In this document: positions 16,971 to 25,711 of the stretch, piece after piece
Layout: each line of letters starts with the position of its first letter
Numbering within the stretch: position 1 is the stretch's first letter
NCBI GenBank assembly: GCA_040218045.1
Contig: JAVJQA010000025.1
Coordinates: 16,223 to 80,222, forward strand
Direction of reading: 5' to 3'
Origin: Marinoscillum sp040218045
Lineage (GTDB): Bacteria; Bacteroidota; Bacteroidia; Cytophagales; Cyclobacteriaceae
Length of the DNA stretch: 64,000 nucleotides
Notes under the pieces: model-generated
The model's input: the letters and a program-made list of their open reading frames with translations, nothing else
What the model was told of the DNA's origin: nothing
Databases searched by the model: none
Position numbers and translations under genes: made by a program

Positions 16971-17939
16971 GTGTTTACACTCCCTTTTAATATTGAGCCA
17001 TCCTCAGTTAAAATTCGATTAAAAGATCCTATTTTCAGCATTGGTTCTTGTTTTTCGGACAATATTGGTGAACGCCTGAAGCATCACAAATTTGATGTAC
17101 TTGCCAACCCACTGGGAATCATCTACAACCCCTACTCCATTTTCAAAAACCTTAAGCTGATACTTACTGAAGGAATTGATCCTGAAAATTTCATTAAAAA
17201 CAGAGGCGTATATTTCCATTGGGACACTCATAGTACCATCTCAGGAACCGAACTTGAAGATTTTAAGAAGTTACTTAATGACAGATCACTTTTAGCTCAA
17301 AAAAGTCTTATCAATGCAGAATGGCTAATCATCACACTGGGCACCACATATGTCTATAAATACAAAGAGACCGGTAAGATAGTAGCCAATTGCCATAAGG
17401 TTCCTCAAAGTGAATTCGAGAAGATCACCATGGCGAGTTCAGAAATTGTAGGGGATTACCTTGAGACTATGGATTTATTGCGAAGTATTAATCCGAAAAT
17501 TAAAACCATTCTGACAGTGAGTCCGGTACGACATATTCGAGATGGACTCGTCGCCAATAACTTAAGCAAATCCACACTCCTTCAAGCAGTTGATCAAATA
17601 GTCCGTCGGGATGGTAAGAGCTCTTATTTTCCAGCATATGAAATCATGATTGACGTGCTCCGTGATTACCGGTTCTACAAGGATGACATGATCCATCCGT
17701 CAGAGCAGGCTGTTGGATATATCTGGAACAGGTTTATTGAAGGACATATGGATGACAAAGCCAAAGCGTTTATTGAAGAATGGCAACGCATTTTAAAATC
17801 TCTTTCCCATCGGCCGTTCCATCCCAGTTCACCTGACCATCAGAAATTTCTAAAATCGACAATCAATAAATTGAAGAGTCTTGAAGCGGTGGTAGATGTA
17901 AATAAAGAACTTGAACAAATTAAAAGTCAATTGAACTAG
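16971..17939 (+). CDS. GSCFA domain protein
   Basis: A 322-residue GSCFA-family protein, named after its conserved N-terminal motif, seen here as IFSIGSCFSDNIGERL (about 22-37). The family is predicted to adopt an SGNH-hydrolase-like fold: the GSC block would supply the nucleophile region, and a late DDMIHPSEQAVGYIW block (about 240-256) the Asp-x-x-His pair. The substrate is unknown. The start is GTG 16971, since no ATG precedes the conserved N-terminus. The stop overlaps the start of the DUF255 gene. Confidence 0.87.
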   Translation: MFTLPFNIEPSSVKIRLKDPIFSIGSCFSDNIGERLKHHKFDVLANPLGIIYNPYSIFKNLKLILTEGIDPENFIKNRGVYFHWDTHSTISGTELEDFKKLLNDRSLLAQKSLINAEWLIITLGTTYVYKYKETGKIVANCHKVPQSEFEKITMASSEIVGDYLETMDLLRSINPKIKTILTVSPVRHIRDGLVANNLSKSTLLQAVDQIVRRDGKSSYFPAYEIMIDVLRDYRFYKDDMIHPSEQAVGYIWNRFIEGHMDDKAKAFIEEWQRILKSLSHRPFHPSSPDHQKFLKSTINKLKSLEAVVDVNKELEQIKSQLN

Positions 17940-17941
17940 TG

Positions 17942-20038
17942 ATGAATTGGACATCAATGCTTGTGCTATTTCTATTGCTCTCAAATTGTCAAAACACTAT
18001 GAACGAAGAAAACTCGAAATTCAAACACACTAACCACCTCATCAATGAAACCAGCCCCTATCTCCTACAGCATGCCCACAACCCGGTAGATTGGTACCCG
18101 TGGGGTAAAGAAGCGCTGCAAAGAGCAAAAGATGAAAACAAACCCATCCTGCTTAGCATTGGATACTCATCCTGTCACTGGTGCCACGTAATGGCTCATG
18201 AATGTTTCGAAAATGAGGAGATCGCTGCAATTCAAAACAAATACTTCATCAATATCAAACTGGATCGTGAAGAACGACCCGATATTGACAACATCTACAT
18301 GGATGCAGTTCAGATTATGGGCTTGAGAGGTGGCTGGCCACTCAACGTCTTCATCACGCCAGATCAAAAACCCTTCTATGGTGGCACCTACTTTCCTCCT
18401 GAGCAATGGACGAAATTGCTTGAGTCTGTAGCAGATGCTTATGAAAATAAATTTGATCAGTTGGGACAATCGGCGCAGCAGTTTACCGATAACCTAAACC
18501 AAAGCGAAGCTCAGAAATATGGATTGTTATATGCAGAAGAGGAACTAACTGTCAAGGATTTGGACACAGCATTTAACAACCTAGCCAGTCATTTTGATAA
18601 AGGTTGGGGTGGCTTTAATCGCGCCCCTAAGTTTCCAATGCCCGCAGTTTGGAATTTCATGATGAACTACGCCTATTTCTCTAACAATTCTGAAGCTAAG
18701 AAACATCTCCTCTTTACTCTGGACAAACTAGGTAATGGTGGTATTTATGATCACATTGGAGGTGGGTTTTCTCGCTACTCCGTCGATGCTGAATGGCACG
18801 TGCCCCATTTCGAAAAAATGCTTTATGACAATGGGCAACTCCTCTCACTTTACGCTAATGCATACAAATGGACTAAAAAGGAAGAATACCTGCGTACTGC
18901 ACAGGGTATTATTGATTGGTTGAAAAGGGATATGCTGGATAAAAGTGGTGGATTCTACAGTGCCCTGGACGCCGACAGTGAAGGTGAAGAAGGCAAGTAC
19001 TATGTTTGGTCATTTGATGAAGTAAAGCAACTCGCCGGAAATGATTTTTCCATCATTGCTGAATACTACGACATCAGTAAAGAAGGCAATTGGGAAGATG
19101 GTAAAAATGTTCTTCGAGTTGTAGAAGATGAGAAAACCTTGATAAAGGAGTTAAACCTGTCAAAAGAAGACTTGTGGTCCAAAATCAAGTCGTTCAATTC
19201 CTCCGCACTAGCCTATCGCTCGAAAAGAGTCGCGCCAGGTTTAGATTCTAAAATGCTGGCATCCTGGAATGCGCTCACGCTCAATGGATTATGTGATGCT
19301 TATATGGCTGATCCCTCAGACGATACCAAAACCCTGGCCGAAAACTGTGCTACGTTTATCAAAAATGAATTGGTTAAGGACAATCAAGTGTTAAGACTTA
19401 AAGGTCAATTAACCAAAGGATATCTGGAAGACTATGCAGCTGTGATCCAGGCTTTCATTAAGTATTATGAGACATTTCATGCCGAGAGCTACCTTTTCCT
19501 TGCTGATGCCCTGACACAAACTGCGGTGAACGAATTTTTTGATGAAAAAGAGAATCTATTCTACTATACCAGTGATGCCTCAGAACCACTAATCGTAAGA
19601 AAGAAAGAACTTTTTGATAATGTAATCCCATCATCTAATTCCATAATGGCCATCAATCTTTACAGATTGGGAATCCTGTTCGATAATGACGATTACAAGA
19701 AAAAGGGAATACAAATGGTTTTGATGGTCAACAAGCTAGTCAAACAAGAAATCGAGTATCTCTCTAACTGGGCTACGGCTTCAATTCACGTATCTCAACC
19801 GACAGCTGAGGTAGTTTTGATTGGAAAAGACTATATTGATCAGGCCAAAAATTTTAATGCCAATTATCTTCCGAATGCTATTTTAATGGCGGCTAACAGT
19901 ACAAGCACTCTTCCACTTTTTGAGTCGAAAACTACTGTAGGCCAGTCCACTACATTCTATGTCTGTTATGATAAAACTTGTAAAAGACCAACTCAAGATG
20001 TTTCAAAAGCTGTCGCGGAGGTTCATCAAACGAAATGA
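17942..20038 (+). CDS. DUF255 thioredoxin-domain lipoprotein (YyaL/SPATA20 family)
   Basis: A 698-residue member of the YyaL/SPATA20 family. The N-terminal thioredoxin-like domain (about 28-190) begins HLINETSPYLLQHAHNPVDW and carries a CxxC pair at Cys78 and Cys81 (SSCHWCHVMAHECF). The rest is an (alpha/alpha)6-barrel-like domain with GGIYDHIGGGFSRYSVD, WHVPHFEKMLYDN and DADSEGEEGKYYVW, similar to glycoside hydrolase or epimerase barrels. The biochemical role is unsettled. A lipoprotein signal ending LLSNC (Cys16) puts this copy outside the cytoplasm. ATG 17942 or the GTG three bases earlier are both possible starts; either overlaps or abuts the GSCFA stop. Confidence 0.9.
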   Translation: MNWTSMLVLFLLLSNCQNTMNEENSKFKHTNHLINETSPYLLQHAHNPVDWYPWGKEALQRAKDENKPILLSIGYSSCHWCHVMAHECFENEEIAAIQNKYFINIKLDREERPDIDNIYMDAVQIMGLRGGWPLNVFITPDQKPFYGGTYFPPEQWTKLLESVADAYENKFDQLGQSAQQFTDNLNQSEAQKYGLLYAEEELTVKDLDTAFNNLASHFDKGWGGFNRAPKFPMPAVWNFMMNYAYFSNNSEAKKHLLFTLDKLGNGGIYDHIGGGFSRYSVDAEWHVPHFEKMLYDNGQLLSLYANAYKWTKKEEYLRTAQGIIDWLKRDMLDKSGGFYSALDADSEGEEGKYYVWSFDEVKQLAGNDFSIIAEYYDISKEGNWEDGKNVLRVVEDEKTLIKELNLSKEDLWSKIKSFNSSALAYRSKRVAPGLDSKMLASWNALTLNGLCDAYMADPSDDTKTLAENCATFIKNELVKDNQVLRLKGQLTKGYLEDYAAVIQAFIKYYETFHAESYLFLADALTQTAVNEFFDEKENLFYYTSDASEPLIVRKKELFDNVIPSSNSIMAINLYRLGILFDNDDYKKKGIQMVLMVNKLVKQEIEYLSNWATASIHVSQPTAEVVLIGKDYIDQAKNFNANYLPNAILMAANSTSTLPLFESKTTVGQSTTFYVCYDKTCKRPTQDVSKAVAEVHQTK

Positions 20039-20147
20039 TGGGTTCATCCGCCAACAATTCTGTTTCGACCAATTTGATGATAATTATTCTTTAATAATCA
20101 CTAATTTCAAGTCTCATTAGAACTACATAAACACTGGCCCCACAGCT

Positions 20148-20372
20148 ATGAAATTATATCACGAAGAGAAAGAGTACCTTAAAGCGTTCAAAGCGAAGGT
20201 CATGGGTGATGGAGAGATATCAAAGAAAGACCTTTTAGAGATTGTCGAGAAATTTGAGGATTCCATTGAAATGACTAGCGTGACTGTCAAAATCATTGAT
20301 CGACTGATGAATAACATCGATCGCTTGAAACTACAGGCACAGCAAGAAAGTACTACAGTAAAGAAAGACTAA
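20148..20372 (+). CDS. Small helical protein, unknown function
   Basis: A 74-residue, highly charged protein without signal peptide or membrane segment. Residues about 5-62 look like two helices with heptad-like hydrophobics (LLEIVEKFEDSIEMTS, VKIIDRLMNNIDRLK). The pattern resembles the short coiled-coil linkers in front of adenylate-cyclase or histidine-kinase domains, but no such domain is attached here. It stands alone, 109 bp after the DUF255 gene and about 50 bp before priA. I do not recognise a family. Confidence 0.6.
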   Translation: MKLYHEEKEYLKAFKAKVMGDGEISKKDLLEIVEKFEDSIEMTSVTVKIIDRLMNNIDRLKLQAQQESTTVKKD

Positions 20373-20412
20373 CTCATTCGTGAATTGCACATTTCGATCC
20401 GGTATTCTGGAT

Positions 20413-20420
20413 TAGATTTG
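20413..20420 (+). promoter_or_regulatory. -7 box immediately upstream of the priA TTG start
   Basis: TAGATTTG fits TAnnTTTG and ends 5 bp before the priA TTG start at 20426. If used, the transcript would begin at or just before the start codon. Confidence 0.35.
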
Positions 20421-20425
20421 TGTGA

Positions 20426-22888
20426 TTGAGATTTCTTGAAGTCATATTGCCCCTGCCTCTACCAGGCACCTTCACCTACAGTTTTTCTGAAGTGCTCTAC
20501 CCCAATCCGTCGGTTGGGTCTCGTGTCATCGTTCAGTTTGGTAAGCGGAAAATTTACACTGGCATTATCTATGCTGTTCATGAGCAGTCTCCAAAAAATT
20601 ATCAACCAAAGGAAATCATTGACCTTGTAGATTCCATCCCGGTCCTTACAGAAGGTCAGCTGGTTTTTCTCCAATGGATCAGCGAGTACTATATGTGTAC
20701 GCTCGGTGAAGCGGTGAACGCCGCACTACCAGCAGGGCTGAAAATATCAAGTGAGTCTTATCTTTCCCTCAATCCTGATATAGACCTGGAAGATCTTGAG
20801 CTTTCAGAGAAAGAAGAGGTTGTCATCAGGCATCTCATGTCTGGTGATGTAAAACTCCATGATATTGGGCCAATTCTAGACATCAAGTCTCCTTACAATT
20901 ATGTAAAGAAACTTAAGGAAAAAGATGCTATTCAGGTTTTTGAGCAAGTCAAGGATAAGTACAGTCCAAAAAAGGAAACCTGGATCAGAGTCTCTGATGA
21001 TTTGGCCAATGAAGAGAGCCTGGACGAGCTCTCAGCATCACTGGACAAAAAAACCAAGCAACTGGAGGCCCTACTCTCCTATCTACGACTAGTGCCCATT
21101 CTGGAAAACCCATCGCTCAATCAGAAAGGAATGGCCAAAAAGACTTTGTTAGATGAGAATGTTAGTCCATCATCGCTCAAAACCCTGATTAAAAATGGAG
21201 TTTTTGTAGAGTGGGAGCAAGTCATTTCTCGGCTCGGTGAAATTCAGGATCAGAAGTCCCTTAAAATCAATTTATCTCAGGCGCAGAAAAAGGCTTACGA
21301 GGAGATTCTTCAATCCTTTGAGTCCAAAAACACGACACTCCTATATGGAATCACAGGGAGTGGAAAAACAGAAATCTACATTTCCCTCATTCAAAATGTA
21401 TTGGATAATGGCGGACAAGTTTTGTATTTGCTGCCTGAGATTGCATTAACCACACAGATCATTAAAAGGCTATCCAAGGTCTTTGGTGATCAGTTTGGGG
21501 TTTTCCATTCCAAATACTCTGACAATGAGCGTGTAGAAGTCTGGCAAAAAATTCAGAAAGGTGAATACAACTTCGTGGTAGGTGTCAGAAGTGCCGTGTT
21601 TCTACCATTCTCAGACCTTTCGCTCATCATAGTGGATGAAGAACACGAAAGTTCATTCAAACAGCATGAGCCTGCTCCCAGGTACCATGCCAGGGATGCT
21701 GCAGTTTACCTGGCATCTATCTTTCATGCCAAAACACTTTTAGGGACTGCTACGCCAGCCATGGAAACCTATACCAATGCGCTTGAAGGCAAGTATGGAT
21801 TGGTCAACCTTGAAGAGCGTTTCGGACAAGTTGCAATACCCAAAGTGACCTTTGCAAATCTTGTGGATGAAAGGAAGCAACGGAAAATCAAAGGCAACTT
21901 TAGTTCTGTTTTGCTCAAAGCAATTAAGGAAACCCTTGATCGAAACAAACAAGTCATTCTCTTTCAAAACCGACGTGGGTATGCCCCTTATGTCACGTGT
22001 CATAATTGTGGTTACATCCCCAAATGCCCCCACTGTGACGTAAGTCTCACTTATCATAGTTTTCAAAATTTGATGATTTGCCATTATTGTGGACATAGAG
22101 CAGACATGCTTGGTGAATGTGTACAATGCAACAGCACAGAGATTCAGACCATGAGTTTTGGCACCGAGAAAATCGAAGAAGAACTGGAGTTGCTCATGCC
22201 AGAAGTTAGGATAAGGCGAATGGACCTAGACTCCACGCGCAGCAAATACAGCTATCAAAAAATCATTGATGAGTTTGAAGATAAGGAAATCGATATTTTG
22301 GTAGGTACTCAGATGGTGAGCAAAGGGTTGGATTTTGGAGATGTGGAATTGGTTGGTGTGTTTGATGCAGACCGGATGATCCACTTTCCGGATTACCGCT
22401 CACATGAGCGGGCATATCAGCTGATCCATCAGGTAAGTGGTCGCTCGGGCAGACGTGGCGAGCAGGGTCATGTGATCATCCAAACCAATGATCCCAACCA
22501 ACCCATTTTTGCACATTTGAGAAGGCAGGATTATATCGGGTTTTACCGCTCAGAGATTTTGGAGCGTGAACAATTCCAATACCCGCCTTACTACCGAATT
22601 ATCACAGTGATTTTTAAGGATTCAGATAAGCAAGTAGCTGGAGATGCTGCGAGGTTCTATGGAATGGAAATAAAAAGACACCTTGGTGAACAAAGAGTAA
22701 ATGGCCCTATGGAGCCACTTATTGGAAAGATCAGGAATCAATATTTGTTTGAAATTATGATTAAAGTCGAAAAACAAGGCATCAACTTAAAGGCATTAAA
22801 AGAATTCCTACTTAATTCGCGTAATATGTTGTTGAATCAACGTTCTTATAAGAGTGTTCGCGTGATTTTTGATGTAGATACCATCTAA
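20426..22888 (+). CDS. priA: Primosomal replication helicase PriA
   Basis: PriA recognises stalled forks and D-loops and reloads the replisome. The 820-residue protein has the N-terminal 3'-end-binding domain (FLEVILPLPLPGTFTYSF), a winged helix, and helicase motif I GITGSGKTE with DEEH in IVDEEHESSFKQ. The zinc region has four cysteine pairs (CHNCGYIPKCPHC, CHYCG, CVQCN), and the C-terminal helicase lobe ends VSGRSGRRGEQGHVIIQT. The start must be TTG 20426: a TGA in frame lies directly before it, and the conserved N-terminus leaves no later option. The next gene starts within its stop (TAATG). Confidence 0.97.
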   Translation: MRFLEVILPLPLPGTFTYSFSEVLYPNPSVGSRVIVQFGKRKIYTGIIYAVHEQSPKNYQPKEIIDLVDSIPVLTEGQLVFLQWISEYYMCTLGEAVNAALPAGLKISSESYLSLNPDIDLEDLELSEKEEVVIRHLMSGDVKLHDIGPILDIKSPYNYVKKLKEKDAIQVFEQVKDKYSPKKETWIRVSDDLANEESLDELSASLDKKTKQLEALLSYLRLVPILENPSLNQKGMAKKTLLDENVSPSSLKTLIKNGVFVEWEQVISRLGEIQDQKSLKINLSQAQKKAYEEILQSFESKNTTLLYGITGSGKTEIYISLIQNVLDNGGQVLYLLPEIALTTQIIKRLSKVFGDQFGVFHSKYSDNERVEVWQKIQKGEYNFVVGVRSAVFLPFSDLSLIIVDEEHESSFKQHEPAPRYHARDAAVYLASIFHAKTLLGTATPAMETYTNALEGKYGLVNLEERFGQVAIPKVTFANLVDERKQRKIKGNFSSVLLKAIKETLDRNKQVILFQNRRGYAPYVTCHNCGYIPKCPHCDVSLTYHSFQNLMICHYCGHRADMLGECVQCNSTEIQTMSFGTEKIEEELELLMPEVRIRRMDLDSTRSKYSYQKIIDEFEDKEIDILVGTQMVSKGLDFGDVELVGVFDADRMIHFPDYRSHERAYQLIHQVSGRSGRRGEQGHVIIQTNDPNQPIFAHLRRQDYIGFYRSEILEREQFQYPPYYRIITVIFKDSDKQVAGDAARFYGMEIKRHLGEQRVNGPMEPLIGKIRNQYLFEIMIKVEKQGINLKALKEFLLNSRNMLLNQRSYKSVRVIFDVDTI

Positions 22889-23622
22889 TGAATAAATTCA
22901 TTTATATCCTCCTGACCTGGCTTGTGCTAATGTGGGCTTGTGATCCATGTGAAGATTGTGGACAGCCTCTGGAGTACGACCCATCTGTAAAAATGATCTT
23001 CATCAATCAGGACAGCATTGTCTCCATTAAAGACAGCATTCTCTTCAACACGGATTCAATTGCCAGAATCGATACAGTAAGACTCTCACTTGCCGACTCA
23101 GTAAGAACTTTAACAGATACCATCAATGCATTGAACCTATTGATTTCCAGTGGAAACACGCAGTACGTTGCGCAAAAAAATCGCTTTGTTGGTATCTCTG
23201 ATTCCTTAGATGTCGTGGTGGACACCTTAAATATCTACAAAACCAGAATCCGTAGTTTAAATACTGAAATGAACAAGGTCATCTCGGCAATCAATGGTGG
23301 AAGTATTCAACTTTCAGAAGTGCTACTAGTTACGAACAACATCAATCTCTTCTTTGAGGATTCAATGAAAAGCTTTAGCCTACCATTATTGATAGGTGAA
23401 GTAGGCTCTGAACAAGAAACTTCCTACAGGGTGATTATTGTTGAAGATACCTTCTACATTTCTTTACAGTATAGTTCGTATGAAACTGTTGACGCTGCGA
23501 GAGTGGCCCGAATACGTACCCGAAATATTGATACAGTTTCCCATTCATTTGATTCTCTTAACATAAATTGCAGAACAGCTGACTGCTTAAGTGATGAAAC
23601 GACTCTTACCGTATATTTTTAG
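22888..23622 (+). CDS. Lipoprotein, possibly DUF6452-like
   Basis: A 244-residue lipoprotein with signal peptide ending LMWAC (Cys18), followed by a Cys-rich start (DPCEDCG). The middle (about 40-150) is a heptad-like stretch rich in Asp, Ser, Ile and Leu (DSIVSIKDSILFNTDSIARID), probably a coiled coil. The C-terminal 90 residues (SFSLPLLI to TLTVYF) resemble the beta domain of DUF6452 proteins, which usually precede a DUF6048 gene in Bacteroidota, as here. This family match is from memory and tentative. It overlaps priA by one base and the following gene by about 29 bp. Confidence 0.6.
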   Translation: MNKFIYILLTWLVLMWACDPCEDCGQPLEYDPSVKMIFINQDSIVSIKDSILFNTDSIARIDTVRLSLADSVRTLTDTINALNLLISSGNTQYVAQKNRFVGISDSLDVVVDTLNIYKTRIRSLNTEMNKVISAINGGSIQLSEVLLVTNNINLFFEDSMKSFSLPLLIGEVGSEQETSYRVIIVEDTFYISLQYSSYETVDAARVARIRTRNIDTVSHSFDSLNINCRTADCLSDETTLTVYF

Positions 23623-24328
23623 TGCATTCCTCGCCTGGGAGAGTTTGGGGCAAGATCAGGATTCCACTTCCTTTGTGGTAAAAGAGGATTTATCAGTAGT
23701 TGATTCAGCTCAAAATGTTGAACTCTCCGAAGATTCACAGATTGTTGGTCTTTCTTTTCTTTTCGACTATGGAAAAGCTGCCTTGGCTTTGGCAGGTTTC
23801 GAAAAAAAATATGAAGGCGGGGCCACTTTCACCTTTTTTGAACATTACTATATTGCTGGAGAGTATGGCATTGCTACACTACAGCCTGAAAATGGGTATC
23901 AAAATGGTATTTATAAATCTGATGGGAAGTACTTCCGTGTAGGCGGGGGTTATCAGGCATCGATCGATGCTAAAAACAACCTAGCGTTTGGGGTAAGGTA
24001 CGGCCAAAGCAAATTTACTGATGAAGGTAAGACTTTTCAGGAAAGCTCTGTGCAACCCAACAATACCAGCGAGTATGGCCCAAGAAACTCTGAGGCACGT
24101 TGGGTAGAAATGGTGATCACTTCTGAAGGAAGACTTACTTTTAATAAAGATGAACCATCAGCCAAGATCAACCGCCTTTTTTACCTTGGCTTCCATTTTC
24201 GTCTGAGATTTATGTCCTCCTATGATCGCTACCCCATACATGATACCTATGCGGTACCTGGCTATGGTCGCACTGTAAACAACCCCAACCCTGCCCTAAA
24301 CGTCTATTTGAAGTTTAAGCCCTTTTAG
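23594..24328 (+). CDS. DUF6048-like outer-membrane protein
   Basis: A 244-residue exported protein with signal peptide MKRLLPYIFSAFLAWESLGQ. The body alternates aromatic and glycine residues (FDYGKAALALAGFEKKYEGG, YYIAGEYGIA, YFRVGGGYQASID, LAFGVRYGQSKF), typical of a small outer-membrane barrel and close to the DUF6048 pattern. Function is unknown. ATG 23594 is preferred over GTG 23591. It overlaps the preceding lipoprotein gene and ends 4 bp into the convergent surE stop region. The lipoprotein plus barrel pairing suggests they act together at the outer membrane. Confidence 0.65.
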   Translation: MKRLLPYIFSAFLAWESLGQDQDSTSFVVKEDLSVVDSAQNVELSEDSQIVGLSFLFDYGKAALALAGFEKKYEGGATFTFFEHYYIAGEYGIATLQPENGYQNGIYKSDGKYFRVGGGYQASIDAKNNLAFGVRYGQSKFTDEGKTFQESSVQPNNTSEYGPRNSEARWVEMVITSEGRLTFNKDEPSAKINRLFYLGFHFRLRFMSSYDRYPIHDTYAVPGYGRTVNNPNPALNVYLKFKPF

Positions 24329-25098
24329 AGGTCCCATTCGTCATTGATAGAACGAATAGCATGATAACCTGTAAGATCAAACTGGCATGGCACTACTGAA
24401 ACGTAGTTATTGGCAATAGCCCACTCATCATTATCTTCTCCCTTATCATGATTCACAAAGTTGCCAACCATCCAGAAGTACTTGCGTCCATGTGGATCTA
24501 CTCTTTGGTCAAAATTCTCTTCCCAGCAGGCATTGGCCTGCCGACACACCTTGATCCCTTTAATCTTTTGATTTTGTTTTGCAGGAATGTTCACATTTAA
24601 TGCAATGCCTTTTGGTAAGCCCTTGTCAATAGTCTCTCGGGTGATTTTTAAGATTTCCTCATCAAAATGCTCGAGTTTGGCATCTGGATCATAATCACAC
24701 AATGAGAACCCAATGGCTGGGCTATCCTCGATTGCCGCTTCAATAGCCGCACTCATCGTGCCAGAATAAAGCACACTAATGGATGTATTGCTACCATGAT
24801 TGATTCCGCTCACCACTAAATCTGGTTTGCGGTCTTTCAATAAATGGTGTTTTGCTAGTTTCACACAATCGGCCGGTGTGCCACTACACTCATATGCCTT
24901 GATGTCCTTTCCGAAAATCCGATTCTCCGTGAGCCTGAGCGTATCACCAACGGTGATAGCATGACCCATCCCTGATTGTGGGCTATCTGGTGCAACCACC
25001 ACCACATCGCCTAGCTGAGACATGAGTTCTACGAGTTTTCTGATTCCATTTGAGGTGATGCCATCGTCATTTGAGACGAGAATAAGTGGTTTGGACAT
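24325..25098 (-). CDS. surE: 5'-nucleotidase SurE
   Basis: SurE is a metal-dependent phosphatase for nucleoside 5'- and 3'-monophosphates and short polyphosphate. The 257-residue protein carries the metal site SNDDGITSNGI (about 8-18), APDSPQSGMGHAIT and the signature VSGINHGSNTSISVLYSGTM, all intact. It is the last gene of the dnaG-ribBA-hypothetical-surE run, starting 10 bp after the preceding stop, and converges on the DUF6048 gene. Confidence 0.97.
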   Translation of the reverse strand: MSKPLILVSNDDGITSNGIRKLVELMSQLGDVVVVAPDSPQSGMGHAITVGDTLRLTENRIFGKDIKAYECSGTPADCVKLAKHHLLKDRKPDLVVSGINHGSNTSISVLYSGTMSAAIEAAIEDSPAIGFSLCDYDPDAKLEHFDEEILKITRETIDKGLPKGIALNVNIPAKQNQKIKGIKVCRQANACWEENFDQRVDPHGRKYFWMVGNFVNHDKGEDNDEWAIANNYVSVVPCQFDLTGYHAIRSINDEWDL

Positions 25099-25108
25099 GT
25101 AAGTCTAT

Positions 25109-25711
25109 TTATATCGAATTGTAAAAAGCTGTAATTCTAATGAGATCACGAACCTCATCAGTTTTCAAATGGTTTTGTTTTATAAAATCCTTGACATCTC
25201 GTCCGTGCCGTGACATAATTTCCAACAGGTCGCCTTTTTTCCCATTGAACATATCCATATTGCCTTCCTTATCAAGAAAAAAATAGGTGTAATTCACCAC
25301 ATCTACTAAATAAGAACCACCCCAGTATGCTGAATTGTTGGATACATTTTCCTGCACAATGGATTCCCTCGCCATCAACGAAAGTGGCCCTTCATAAAGT
25401 ACTTCAAATATGATAGGAATCTTATAATTATAATTCACATTATAAGGAATGGAATAAAACTGTCTATAGCTGTTAACAATCTTATCGTAAATCTCAAAAT
25501 AAAATACCTTATGGCTACTGTATGTTTTTACCACCTGATTCTGTATCACCTGTACAATATTGGACTCCATATCATACTTGACCAGACCTCTTAAAGTATC
25601 GGAATCTGTGGTGACCAGGAATCCATCATGCCAAACCTGGCTTGAAAACTCCTGAGCCCTAACAGCAACGACAGAGAAAAAAATAAAAAATGATAATAAT
25701 GTCTTTTGCAT
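25109..25711 (-). CDS. Exported protein, unknown function
   Basis: A 200-residue protein with a clear signal peptide (MQKTLLSFFIFFSVVAVRAQ). The mature part starts with a strand-rich segment (WHDGFLVTTDSDTLRGLVKYD) seen in many uncharacterised Bacteroidota exported proteins, and it has no recognisable catalytic motif. The C-terminal 50 residues are helical and charged. Its ATG follows the ribBA TAA stop with no gap (TAAATG), so translation is probably coupled to ribBA. Confidence 0.65.
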   Translation of the reverse strand: MQKTLLSFFIFFSVVAVRAQEFSSQVWHDGFLVTTDSDTLRGLVKYDMESNIVQVIQNQVVKTYSSHKVFYFEIYDKIVNSYRQFYSIPYNVNYNYKIPIIFEVLYEGPLSLMARESIVQENVSNNSAYWGGSYLVDVVNYTYFFLDKEGNMDMFNGKKGDLLEIMSRHGRDVKDFIKQNHLKTDEVRDLIRITAFYNSI

